Source of the DNA: Saccharothrix espanaensis DSM 44229
GTDB taxonomy: Bacteria; Actinomycetota; Actinomycetes; Mycobacteriales; Pseudonocardiaceae
DNA length: 64,000 nt
NCBI RefSeq assembly: GCF_000328705.1
Contig: NC_019673.1
Coordinates: forward strand, 7,947,501-8,011,500
Direction of reading: 5' to 3'
How positions within the stretch are numbered: position 1 is the stretch's first letter; each line of letters starts with the position of its first letter. This document shows, one piece after another, positions 1 to 7,647 of the stretch. A program made the translations under genes and the position numbers. The notes under the pieces are model-generated. The model worked only from the letters and a program-made list of their open reading frames with translations, was not told where the DNA came from and ran no database searches.

Positions 1-1165
1 GTGCCTGTGGCAGCTCTACAGCGTGGACCGCAAGCAGCTCAAGGACGCGCCGTTCGTGCCGGCCACGCACCCGGCGTTCGGCGAGCGGGAGACCCCCAAG
101 AGCATCTTCGCCACCCTCCGCGAGGGTGACGTGCTGGTGCACCACCCGTACGACTCGTTCTCCACGTCGGTGCAGCGGTTCATCGAGCAGGCCGCCGCGG
201 ACCCGCGCGTGCTGGCCATCAAGCAGACGCTCTACCGCACCTCGGGCGACTCCCCCATCGTGGACGCGCTGATCGACGCCGCCGAGGCGGGCAAGCAGGT
301 CGTGGCGCTGGTGGAGATCAAGGCCCGGTTCGACGAGCAGGCCAACATCAAGTGGGCGCGGGCGCTGGAGAAGGCGGGCGTCCACGTGGTCTACGGCCTG
401 ATGGGCCTCAAGACGCACTGCAAGACCTCGCTGGTGGTGCGCCAGGAGGGCTCGCGGATCCAGCGCTACTGCCACATCGGCACCGGCAACTACAACCCGA
501 AGACCGCCCGGCTGTACGAGGACATCGGCATCCTGACCGCCGAGCCGACCATCGGCGCGGACCTCACCGACCTGTTCAACGTGTTGACCGGCTACGCCCG
601 CCAGGACCACTACCGCAGCCTGCTGGTCGCGCCCTACGGCGTGCGGCGCGGCATCGTGGAGCGGATCGAGCGGGAGATCGAGCTGGCCCGCGCGGGCGAG
701 CCCGCGGGCGTCCGGATCAAGGTGAACTCCCTGGTGGACGAGCAGGTCATCGACTCGCTCTACCGGGCGTCGCAGGCGGGCGTGAAGGTGGAGGTCGTGG
801 TGCGCGGGGTGTGCGCGCTCAAGCCGGGCATCAGGGGCCTGTCGGAGAACATCCACGTGCGGTCGATCCTGGGCCGGTTCCTGGAGCACTCCCGGGTGGT
901 GCACTTCGTCGGCTGCGCGGAGTACTGGATCGGCAGCGCCGACATGATGCACCGCAACCTGGACCGCCGGGTCGAGGTGCAGGTGCGGGTCACCGACCCG
1001 AAGCTCACCGCGCAGCTCGGCGACATCCTGGACTCCGCGCTGGAGCCCACGACCCGGTGCTGGGTGCTGCAACCCGACGGCGAGTGGGAGGCGTCCCCGG
1101 CCGACGGCAGCCGGGTGCGCGACCACCAGACCGAGTTGCTGCGCGCACACCGAGCACTCGGGTGA
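1..1165 (+). CDS. ppk: Polyphosphate kinase, C-terminal part (5' end outside window)
   Basis: The frame is open from base 2, so the gene starts upstream of the window; about 387 C-terminal residues are visible. PPK reversibly polymerises the terminal phosphate of ATP into polyphosphate. The visible part covers the two phospholipase-D-like catalytic domains. KTHCK (near bases 410-424) matches the region of the phosphorylated histidine of PPK1, and YCHIGTGNYNP (near 466-500) holds the second conserved histidine. The stop overlaps the GTG start of the next gene (GTGA), so the Nudix gene is probably translationally coupled. A ppk-mutT1 pair is also known in mycobacteria. Confidence 0.95.
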   Translation, partial: CLWQLYSVDRKQLKDAPFVPATHPAFGERETPKSIFATLREGDVLVHHPYDSFSTSVQRFIEQAAADPRVLAIKQTLYRTSGDSPIVDALIDAAEAGKQVVALVEIKARFDEQANIKWARALEKAGVHVVYGLMGLKTHCKTSLVVRQEGSRIQRYCHIGTGNYNPKTARLYEDIGILTAEPTIGADLTDLFNVLTGYARQDHYRSLLVAPYGVRRGIVERIEREIELARAGEPAGVRIKVNSLVDEQVIDSLYRASQAGVKVEVVVRGVCALKPGIRGLSENIHVRSILGRFLEHSRVVHFVGCAEYWIGSADMMHRNLDRRVEVQVRVTDPKLTAQLGDILDSALEPTTRCWVLQPDGEWEASPADGSRVRDHQTELLRAHRALG

Positions 1166-2079
1166 TCCGGGCGGCCGGCGCGGTCCTGTGGCGCGCGGAC
1201 GGTCTCGTGGCCGTCGTGCACCGACCGCGGTACGACGACTGGTCGCTGCCCAAGGGCAAGCTCGACCCCGGTGAGACGGTGCCCGCGGCGGCGGTGCGCG
1301 AGGTGCGCGAGGAGACCGGCTTCGACGCCGTCCTCGGGCGGTACCTGGCCACCGTCCGGTACACCGCGTTCGGCAAGCCGAAGACCGTCGACTTCTTCGC
1401 CGCCCGCGCGGCCGGGGGTTCGTTCGCCCCCAACGACGAGGTGGACGAGCTGCGCTGGGTGCCCGTCGCCGAGGCGGCGGAACTGGTCACCAAGGACACC
1501 GACCGCGACGTCCTGGCGGCCTACGCGGCCGAGCCGACCGACCTGGCCACCGTCCTGCTGGTGCGGCACGCGAAGGCCGGCAAGCGGGACAACTGGCCGG
1601 GCGAGGACGACCTGCGCCCGTTGAGCCAGGCGGGCCGCAGGCAGGCCGAGGGGCTGCGCGCCCTGCTGCCGCTGTGGGGCCCGACCCGGGTGCACTCCGC
1701 GCCGCGCACGCGGTGCGTGGACACCGTGCTGGGCGTGGCCCGGGACCTGGGCTCGCAGGTGCTGGTCGAGCCCCGGCTGTCCGAGGAGGGCTACTGGCCC
1801 GACCGCGAGGCGGGCCTGGTCCGGCTGCTGGAGATCGCCGACGGCGCGGGCGTGCCCGTGGTGTCCAGCCAGGGCGGCGTGATCCCGGACGTGGTGGCCA
1901 CGCTGGCGTCGCTGGCGGGCCTGCCACTCACCGAGGTGCCGTGCAAGAAGGGCAGCGTGTGGCTGCTGGCGTTCCGCCGGCCGGAGCCCGGCTGGTCCAC
2001 ATCGGACAGCAGCGCCAGTTGGCCCAGGCTGGTCTCGGCGCACTACCTCCCCAGCCCATTGGCCGCTCCCGTCCCGTAG
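1162..2079 (+). CDS. mutT1: MutT1-like Nudix hydrolase fused to histidine phosphatase
   Basis: The 305-residue protein has two domains. Residues 1-125 form a Nudix domain whose box begins GKLDPGET and ends REVREETGF (about 32-54). Residues 128-300 form a phosphoglycerate-mutase-like phosphatase starting VLLVRHAKAG, with the RH(G/A) motif at 135-137. This architecture is that of mycobacterial MutT1, which hydrolyses 8-oxo-(d)GTP and diadenosine polyphosphates. The open frame runs back to base 352 inside ppk, but homology starts only after GTG 1162, which overlaps the ppk stop. Specificity is inferred from the family. Confidence 0.9.
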   Translation: MIRAAGAVLWRADGLVAVVHRPRYDDWSLPKGKLDPGETVPAAAVREVREETGFDAVLGRYLATVRYTAFGKPKTVDFFAARAAGGSFAPNDEVDELRWVPVAEAAELVTKDTDRDVLAAYAAEPTDLATVLLVRHAKAGKRDNWPGEDDLRPLSQAGRRQAEGLRALLPLWGPTRVHSAPRTRCVDTVLGVARDLGSQVLVEPRLSEEGYWPDREAGLVRLLEIADGAGVPVVSSQGGVIPDVVATLASLAGLPLTEVPCKKGSVWLLAFRRPEPGWSTSDSSASWPRLVSAHYLPSPLAAPVP

Positions 2080-2412
2080 CGGTGCGCGCATTTCCCCGCC
2101 GACCGGACGGGGACGTTCGTGGGAATCGCTGGGCCGAACGAGTGGGCGGCCCTTTCCGCCCGCGCCCGCCGGCTTCTCGGGCGAGGCCGCGAATGCGCGG
2201 TCTCGCCCGCGTCACAACGACTCCGGGAATCCGCACGGCCGCCGCTGCCGCCAAGGCGCTGAAAACCCGCCGCGGGCACTCCGGGCCACTCGACCGGACA
2301 ACGGCCGTCACAGGCGTGCGGAGGGCGCGAAAAGGCCACTACCCACCCGCGTGCACCGGGTCCGGACACACGAAAACCCGGCACGCGTCCGCGCCGGGCA
2401 TCGGTCACGCCT
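2080..2412. other. Intergenic region between convergent mutT1 and hupB
   Basis: About 330 bp of GC-rich DNA between converging genes. I see no coding frame with credible composition and no clear promoter; hairpins at its right edge are listed separately. Confidence 0.5.
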
Positions 2413-2442
2413 AGGGCCCGGTGCGCGTCCGCACCAGGCCCT
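2413..2442. terminator. Hairpin between convergent mutT1 and hupB
   Basis: AGGGCC-C-GGTGCG pairs with CGCACC-A-GGCCCT around a CGTC loop, with one mismatch in a 13-bp stem. No long T run follows on either strand. A bidirectional terminator is the likely role. Confidence 0.5.
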
Positions 2443-2465
2443 GAGCGTGGTTAGAGCTGTCCCCG

Positions 2466-2481
2466 CCGGGTATTCACCCGG
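2466..2481 (-). terminator. Short hairpin just after hupB
   Basis: CCGGGT-ATTC-ACCCGG lies 8 bp beyond the hupB stop, read on the minus strand. The stem is 6 bp without a T tract, so termination here is only plausible. Confidence 0.4.
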
Positions 2482-2488
2482 CCGGGAC

Positions 2489-3175
2489 TCACTTCTTGGC
2501 AGCCGGCTTCTTGGCTGCCGGCTTCTTCGCCGCGGGCGCCTTCGCCGTGGTCGCCTTGGCGGCGGCCGGAGCCTTGGCGGCAGCCGGCTTCTTCGCCGCA
2601 GCCGCCTTCGGAGCGGCGGCCTTCGCCGTCGTCGCCTTGGTCGCGGTCGCCTTGGCGGCGGCCGGGGCCTTGGTGGCGGTGGCAGCCGGCTTGGCGGCGG
2701 CCGTGGTCCGGCGGGTCGCCGGAGCCTTGGTCGCCGCGGCGGCCGTGCGCGCGGTGGTGCTGCGCGCGGTGCGCGTGGTGGTGGTGCGCGCGGTGGTGCT
2801 GCGGGTCGCCGGAGCCTTGGTCGACGCGGCGGGCTTCGCGGCGGCGGCCGGCTTGGCGGCGGCCGCGGCGGGCTTGGCGGCGGTGGCCTTCGGCAGCTTC
2901 TTGGTGCCGCTGATGACGTCCTTGAACGTCGAACCCGCGCGGAACGCGGGAACGTTGGTCTTCTTGACCTTCACGGTCTCACCGGTGCGCGGGTTGCGAG
3001 CGGTGCGAGCCGCACGGGCACGCTTCTCGAAGACACCGAAGCCGGTGATGTTGACCTTCTCGCCCTTGTGGACGCTGCGGACGATGACGTCCACGAGCCC
3101 GTCGACGGCGGCGGCTGCGTTCTTCTTGTCGCCAAGGCGCTCGGCGAGCGCCTCGATGAGCTGGGCCTTGTTCAC
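2489..3175 (-). CDS. hupB: HU-family nucleoid protein with long basic C-terminal tail
   Basis: The 228-residue protein starts MNKAQLIEALAERLGDKK and has a normal HU fold in residues 1-90, with the DNA-binding arm around FRAGSTFKDVISG. The remaining ~135 residues are a low-complexity Ala/Lys/Thr/Pro/Arg tail rich in KKPAA and TKAPA units, like histone H1. That architecture is the actinobacterial HupB/HupS type, in which the tail compacts the nucleoid and can be acetylated. It lies downstream of leuCD on the same strand with a terminator between, so it is probably transcribed from its own promoter in 3176-3341. Confidence 0.95.
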   Translation of the reverse strand: MNKAQLIEALAERLGDKKNAAAAVDGLVDVIVRSVHKGEKVNITGFGVFEKRARAARTARNPRTGETVKVKKTNVPAFRAGSTFKDVISGTKKLPKATAAKPAAAAAKPAAAAKPAASTKAPATRSTTARTTTTRTARSTTARTAAAATKAPATRRTTAAAKPAATATKAPAAAKATATKATTAKAAAPKAAAAKKPAAAKAPAAAKATTAKAPAAKKPAAKKPAAKK

Positions 3176-3341
3176 CTTCAGTCCCTCCCAGGACGCTCAC
3201 GGCCCTAGTCGGGCCGACTGATGGCCACGGTAAGCCCATATGCAAGGAAATACCAATCGCCACGCCAGATTTTTCGTTGTGGCGTGGGCAATTACGACCT
3301 GTCGAGGGACGCCGGAAGGGCCCTTCGGACCCCGCTCGGGA

Positions 3342-3372
3342 CCGGATTCCCGCTGGCAGAGGGGGAATCCGG
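3342..3372 (-). terminator. Terminator hairpin after leuD
   Basis: CCGGATTCCC pairs with GGGAATCCGG, a perfect 10-bp stem with an 11-nt loop, 11 bp after the leuD stop on the minus strand. It separates leuCD from hupB. Confidence 0.6.
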
Positions 3373-3383
3373 CCCCTTCCGGA

Positions 3384-3986
3384 CTAGCTCGCGGGCACCT
3401 GTTCGGTGGTGGGCAACCAACCCGGCCGGTTCCGCTCGAACGTGGTGATGTCATCGGCGTGCCGCAGGGTCAGCGCGATGTCGTCCAAACCCTCCAGCAG
3501 CCGCCAGCGGGTGTACTCGTCCACGAAGAAGGGCGCGGTGAAGTCCTTCGCCACAACAGTGTTCGCGGACAGGTCCACGGTCACCTCGGTGCCGGGCTCG
3601 TTCTCCAGCAGCTTCCACAGCAATTCGACATCGGACTGCGCGCACTCGGCGGCCACGAGGCCCTGCTTGCCCGCGTTGCCCCGGAAGATGTCGGCGAACC
3701 GGGAGGAGACGACCACCCGGAAGCCGTAGTCCATCAACGCCCAGACGGCGTGCTCCCGGGAGGAGCCGGTGCCGAAGTCGGGCCCGGCGACCAGCACGCT
3801 GCCCGCCCTGAAGTGCTCCTGGTTGAGCACGAACTGCTCGTCACCGCGCCAGGCGGCGAACAGGCCGTCCTCGAAACCCGAGCGGGTCACGCGCTTGAGG
3901 TAGACCGCCGGGATGATCTGGTCGGTGTCCACGTTGGACCGGCGCAGGGGCACGCCGACGCCGGTGTGGGTGGTGAACGCTTCCAT
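3384..3986 (-). CDS. leuD: 3-isopropylmalate dehydratase small subunit
   Basis: The 200-residue protein is the swivel-domain subunit of isopropylmalate isomerase and works with LeuC to convert 2- to 3-isopropylmalate in leucine synthesis. Family sequences visible are RRSNVDTDQIIPAVYLKRV near the N-terminus and GPDFGTGSSREHAVWAL in the middle (substrate loop). Length is normal. It starts 6 bp after leuC ends, so leuC-leuD is one operon. Confidence 0.97.
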   Translation of the reverse strand: MEAFTTHTGVGVPLRRSNVDTDQIIPAVYLKRVTRSGFEDGLFAAWRGDEQFVLNQEHFRAGSVLVAGPDFGTGSSREHAVWALMDYGFRVVVSSRFADIFRGNAGKQGLVAAECAQSDVELLWKLLENEPGTEVTVDLSANTVVAKDFTAPFFVDEYTRWRLLEGLDDIALTLRHADDITTFERNRPGWLPTTEQVPAS

Positions 3987-3992
3987 CGGGGA

Positions 3993-5405
3993 TCAGCTCC
4001 TGGAGGCCAGGTCGGCGGGGGAGGACAGGGTGCCGCGCACGGCGGTCGCGGCGGCCACGAGTGGCGAGACCAGGTGGGTGCGGCCACCCTTGCCCTGCCT
4101 GCCCTCGAAGTTGCGGTTGGAGGTGGACGCGCTGCGCTCGCCGGGCTTGAGCTGATCGGGGTTCATGCCCAGGCACATCGAGCAGCCGGCCTGCCGCCAC
4201 TCGGCCCCGGCCGCCAGGAACACCTCGTGCAGCCCCTCGGATTCGGCCTGCGCGCGCACCCGCATCGAGCCGGGGACCACGAGCATCCGCACGCCGTCCG
4301 CCACCCGGTGTCCGCGCAGGACGTCCGCGGCGGCCCTCAGGTCCTCGATGCGGCCGTTCGTGCACGAGCCGAGGAAGACGGTGTCGACGTGGATGTCGCG
4401 CAGCGGGGTGCCGGGCGCCAGCCCCATGTACGCCAGGGCCTTCTCGGCGGCCACCCGCTCGTTGTCGTCCGGGATCGCCTCGGGGTCGGGCACCCGGTCG
4501 CCCAGCGGCAGCCCCTGGCCGGGGTTGGTGCCCCAGGTGACGAACGGGGTCAGCTCGTCGGCGTCGAGCACCACCTCGGCGTCGAACTCCGCGCCCTCGT
4601 CGGTGCGCAGCGACTTCCAGTACTCCACCGCGGCGTCCCACTCGGCCCCGGTCGACGCGTGCGGCCGACCCGCCAGGTAGTCGAACGTGGTCTGGTCCGG
4701 CGCGATCATCCCGGCGCGCGCGCCGGCTTCGATCGACATGTTGCACACCGTCATCCGGGCTTCCATGGACAGCGCCTCGATCGCGCTGCCCCGGTACTCC
4801 AGGACGTAGCCCTGGCCGCCGCCGGTGCCGATCTTCGCGATCACCGCGAGGATGACGTCCTTGGCCGTGACGCCGGGCCTCAGCGAGCCCTCGACGGTGA
4901 TGGCCATGGTCTTGAACGGCTTGAGCGGCAGCGTCTGGGTCGCCATCACGTGCTCGACCTCGGAGGTGCCGATGCCGAAGGCCAGTGCGCCGAACGCGCC
5001 GTGCGTGGAGGTGTGGCTGTCACCGCAGACGACGGTCATGCCGGGCTGGGTCAGGCCCAGCTGCGGGCCCACCACGTGCACGATGCCCTGCTCGGCGTCG
5101 CCCATGGGGTGCAGCCGGACGCCGAACTCGGCGCAGTTCTTGCGGAGCGTCTCGACCTGGGTGCGCGACACCGGGTCGGCGATCGGCAGTTCGATGTCGA
5201 CCGTGGGGACGTTGTGGTCCTCGGTCGCGATGGTCAGGTCGGGCCGGCGCAGCGGCCGGCCCGCCAGGCGCAGGCCGTCGAACGCCTGCGGGCTCGTCAC
5301 TTCGTGCAGCAGGTGGAGATCGATGTAGAGCAAGTCGGGCTCCGCGCCACTGCCGTGGCGCACCACGTGCGCTTCCCACACCTTCTCCGCGAGCGTGCGG
5401 CTCAT
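3993..5405 (-). CDS. leuC: 3-isopropylmalate dehydratase large subunit
   Basis: The 470-residue aconitase-family subunit binds a [4Fe-4S] cluster; cysteines are visible in VFLGSCTNGR and CSMCLGMNPDQ. The frame stays open to 5627, but ATG at 5405 (MSRTLAEKVWEAHVV) matches family N-termini and follows a GGGAGAA ribosome site, while upstream translation has no family similarity. It is divergent from the IclR regulator, and a perfect 21-bp inverted repeat lies between them. Confidence 0.97.
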   Translation of the reverse strand: MSRTLAEKVWEAHVVRHGSGAEPDLLYIDLHLLHEVTSPQAFDGLRLAGRPLRRPDLTIATEDHNVPTVDIELPIADPVSRTQVETLRKNCAEFGVRLHPMGDAEQGIVHVVGPQLGLTQPGMTVVCGDSHTSTHGAFGALAFGIGTSEVEHVMATQTLPLKPFKTMAITVEGSLRPGVTAKDVILAVIAKIGTGGGQGYVLEYRGSAIEALSMEARMTVCNMSIEAGARAGMIAPDQTTFDYLAGRPHASTGAEWDAAVEYWKSLRTDEGAEFDAEVVLDADELTPFVTWGTNPGQGLPLGDRVPDPEAIPDDNERVAAEKALAYMGLAPGTPLRDIHVDTVFLGSCTNGRIEDLRAAADVLRGHRVADGVRMLVVPGSMRVRAQAESEGLHEVFLAAGAEWRQAGCSMCLGMNPDQLKPGERSASTSNRNFEGRQGKGGRTHLVSPLVAAATAVRGTLSSPADLASRS

Positions 5406-5441
5406 CGCTTCTCCCAGGATCTGGACAGTCGATAGATCTGG

Positions 5442-5462
5442 ACTTCCCAGACAGTGGGAAGT
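5442..5462. promoter_or_regulatory. Perfect inverted repeat between leuC and the IclR gene
   Basis: ACTTCCCA-GACAG-TGGGAAGT has 8-bp perfect arms and a 5-bp spacer. It is central to the 69-bp divergent leuC/ndgR interval, where an IclR operator is expected (NdgR, AreB and LtbR control leuCD in other actinobacteria). Its core TCCC-N7-GGGA recurs twice upstream of leuB. Role as autoregulatory operator is inferred. Confidence 0.7.
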
Positions 5463-5477
5463 TAGTATCGTCTTGTG
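5463..5477 (+). promoter_or_regulatory. Possible -10 of the leaderless IclR gene
   Basis: TAGTAT at 5463-5468 fits the TANNNT -10 pattern and ends 6 bp before the GTG at 5475, so transcription would start about at the start codon. No Shine-Dalgarno sequence is present before GTG, which fits a leaderless mRNA. The -10 abuts the inverted repeat, so binding there would block it. Confidence 0.45.
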
Positions 5478-6176
5478 GGACAGCATAGCGGGATCGGCGT
5501 GCTGGACAAGGCAGTGGCTGTCTTGAACGCCGTCGCAAAGGATCCGTGTGGGCTCGCCGAGTTGTGCAACCGGACGGGCTTGCCTCGCGCAACCGCGCAC
5601 CGGTTGGCAGTGGGGCTCGAGGTGCACCGGTTGCTGCGACGGGGTTCCGACGGCCGGTGGCGTCCGGGCGCGGCTTTGGCGGAATTGGCGGGCGGGGCCA
5701 CGGACCCGTTGCTGGACGCGGCGTCCTCGGTGCTGCCGAGGCTGCGGGACATCACCGGGGAGAGCGTGCAGCTCTACCGGCGGGACGGGATGCAGCGCAT
5801 CTGCGTGTCCTCCGCCGAGCCGCCCAGCGGCCTGCGCGACACCGTCCCGGTGGGAGCGCGGCTGCCGATGACGGCCGGCTCCGGCGCGAAGGTCCTGGCG
5901 GCGTGGTCCGACCCGGGCACCCAGCGCGCGGTCCTGGCGGACGCGGTCTACGGCGAGCGCACCCTCCTGGAGGTCCGCCGCCGGGGCTGGGCGCAGAGCG
6001 TCGCCGAACGCGAGCCAGGCGTCGCCAGCGTCTCGGCCCCAGTCCGGGACAGCACAGGCGCCGTAGTAGCCGCAGTCTCCGTCTCAGGCCCCATCGACCG
6101 CATGGGCCGCCGCCCAGGCGCCAGATGGGCAGCCGACCTGCTGGCAGCCGCAGAAGCCCTACAGTCCCGCCTCTGA
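5475..6176 (+). CDS. ndgR: IclR-family regulator (NdgR/LtbR/AreB type)
   Basis: The 233-residue protein has an N-terminal winged HTH (GLAELCNRTGLPRATAHRLA, about 28-47) and a C-terminal IclR effector domain (PVGARLPMTAGSGAKVLAAW and REPGVASVSAPVRD are typical). Divergent placement next to leuCD is the conserved context of the NdgR/AreB/LtbR group, which regulates leucine and related amino-acid genes. The start at GTG 5475 follows a -10-like element with no ribosome site. Its regulon here probably includes leuCD and leuB, as both carry the same inverted repeat. Confidence 0.85.
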   Translation: MGQHSGIGVLDKAVAVLNAVAKDPCGLAELCNRTGLPRATAHRLAVGLEVHRLLRRGSDGRWRPGAALAELAGGATDPLLDAASSVLPRLRDITGESVQLYRRDGMQRICVSSAEPPSGLRDTVPVGARLPMTAGSGAKVLAAWSDPGTQRAVLADAVYGERTLLEVRRRGWAQSVAEREPGVASVSAPVRDSTGAVVAAVSVSGPIDRMGRRPGARWAADLLAAAEALQSRL

Positions 6177-6404
6177 CCAAACGCCCCAACAACCCCGTTC
6201 CAACACACCCCCCGCACCCAGGGCCCGGCCACCAGGCCGGCCCTCGGGGGTTTCAGCGGCTAGGCCGCCGGCCCGCCCTGGGTCAAGGGCCAGGACACCA
6301 AGCCGCTGGAGGTTCAGGGGCGAGGCCGCCAGGCCAGCCCCGGGGGTCTCGGGGGCGAGCCCCCGAGCCGGGGCCCGGGGGCCGGGCCCCCGGTGTAAAT
6401 GCGA
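6177..6404. other. GC-rich spacer before tRNA genes
   Basis: About 230 bp with runs such as GGGGGCCGGGCCCCCGG and several GGGGCGAGGCCGCCAGGCC-like imperfect repeats. No coding signal is visible. Confidence 0.5.
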
Positions 6405-6441
6405 AAGATCCCCGTGACAGCAGTACCGTCACAGGGATCTT
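6405..6441 (-). terminator. Terminator downstream of tRNA-Glu
   Basis: AAGATCCC-C-GTGAC pairs with GTCAC-A-GGGATCTT, a 13-bp stem with one internal mismatch and a 9-nt loop, 8 bp after the tRNA 3' end on the minus strand. The minus strand continues CTTTCGCATTT. Confidence 0.6.
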
Positions 6442-6449
6442 CTGATCTG

Positions 6450-6522
6450 TAGCCCCGATGGGATTCGAACCCACGCTACCGCCTTGAGAGGGCGGCGTCC
6501 TAGGCCGCTAGACGACGGGGCC
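6450..6522 (-). tRNA. tRNA-Glu (CTC)
   Basis: The minus strand folds as a 73-nt cloverleaf: acceptor GGCCCCG with CGGGGCT, T-arm GTGGGTTCGAATCCCAT, and anticodon loop centred on CTC in CCCTCTCAAGG. The discriminator is A and the 3' CCA is not encoded. Confidence 0.95.
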
Positions 6523-6616
6523 CTAGGTTTCGCTCGACCGATCTTGCCCGCCGAGCTATTCACTTGTCGTTCTTGGTGCTGCGGTAGCTTACCACATCTA
6601 TTTCTACCGCTTACCG

Positions 6617-6688
6617 CTGGGGTACCAGGACTCGAACCTAGACTAACTGAACCAGAATCAGTCGTGCTGCCAATTACACCATACCCCA
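6617..6688 (-). tRNA. tRNA-Gln (CTG)
   Basis: The minus strand folds as a 72-nt cloverleaf with acceptor TGGGGTA/TACCCCA, anticodon CTG in GATTCTGGTTC and T-arm containing GGTTCGAGTCC. The discriminator is G, as usual for Gln. CCA is not encoded. It lies 94 bp upstream of tRNA-Glu in the same direction, and the two are probably cotranscribed. Confidence 0.95.
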
Positions 6689-6805
6689 ATGGCTTTCCCG
6701 ATCAACCAACCCTTCGCCTCGACCGACTTCGTCTGGGCCTCGGGGGCTGTCCGTTCCGCCGGGAGGAATAGTAGACCAAGAGCCCGGCGGAACGGAAATC
6801 GGGGG

Positions 6806-7543
6806 TCAGGCAGAGGCCGCCGACAGCTCGCAGACGAGGAGTTCCGGCAGCTCAGACAGGCTGCTGATGGACGCGATGCCGGTCGGCAGGGCGCCTTCGC
6901 GCGGGCCCTGCCGGTTGAGCCAGACACCCTTCATGCCGGCGTCCCGGGCACCTATGGCGTCGGCGTGCAGGCGGTCCCCGATGTGCACCGTGTCGTGCAA
7001 CGGGACACCCAGGTCCGCGCACGCGGTGTCGAAGATCACCCGGTCCGGTTTGGCCGCGCCGACCTCGCCGGCGATCAGCACCGTGTCGAAGTACTGGGCG
7101 AGCCCGAGCGCGGCGATCTTCACGCGCTGGTGCCTGCCGGAGGCGTTGCTGACCGCGGCGAGCGGCAGGCCGGTGGCGCGCAGCCATTCCAGGCACGGCA
7201 CGACGTCGGGGAACAGCCGCCAGCCGGACGCGAGCACCCCCTGCCGGTACAACTCGCGCCGGGTGGCCTCGGCGAGGTCGATCTCCTCGCCCAGGGCGGC
7301 GAAGAACGCACGAGTGCGGATGTTGCGCATCGACTCGTACTCCAGCTCGCCCGAGAGCAGCCGGGCGCAGTGCTCGTCGGTGATGCGCTGCCACAACGAC
7401 CAGTTGTCGGCGTTGCCGACCATCGCGGCCAGCGCGGCGCGCGACGAGCTGCTGTAGTCGACGAGCGTGTCGTCCACATCGAGGCTCACCGCGCGGATCT
7501 CGCCGGTTCTCCGGGGGGTGAAAGTCGGGGCTGCGGTTGTCAC
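6806..7543 (-). CDS. HAD-superfamily hydrolase
   Basis: The 245-residue protein has HAD motif I in SLDVDDTLVDY, motif II around AAVSNASGRHQRVK and motif IV-like HIGDRLHADAIGARDAGM near the C-terminus, as in HAD-IA phosphatases. The substrate cannot be told from sequence. It is about 100 bp downstream of gltX on the same strand. GTG 7543 is used because motif I starts soon after. Confidence 0.85.
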   Translation of the reverse strand: MTTAAPTFTPRRTGEIRAVSLDVDDTLVDYSSSSRAALAAMVGNADNWSLWQRITDEHCARLLSGELEYESMRNIRTRAFFAALGEEIDLAEATRRELYRQGVLASGWRLFPDVVPCLEWLRATGLPLAAVSNASGRHQRVKIAALGLAQYFDTVLIAGEVGAAKPDRVIFDTACADLGVPLHDTVHIGDRLHADAIGARDAGMKGVWLNRQGPREGALPTGIASISSLSELPELLVCELSAASA

Positions 7544-7647
7544 CCAGTGAGGCTAGGTGCGCGCGCCCCCCGTCCGACTCGACCAGAGAGGTGATATCTC
7601 GCGGTTCTTGCACGGTCAAGCACCGCTGAACCGCCCGAACGAACCAG

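Noticed and set aside
352..1161. Upstream extension of the MutT1 frame
   Set aside because: It overlaps the well-conserved ppk frame and is of low complexity; GTG 1162 is the natural start.
2496..3221. Ala/Val/Gly-rich open frame opposite hupB
   Set aside because: It is the complement of the Lys/Ala tail of HupB; the minus-strand HU domain is unmistakable.
3240..5435. 731-codon open frame antisense to leuD and leuC
   Set aside because: Composition is Arg/Gly/His-rich without homology, while leuCD are intact on the other strand.
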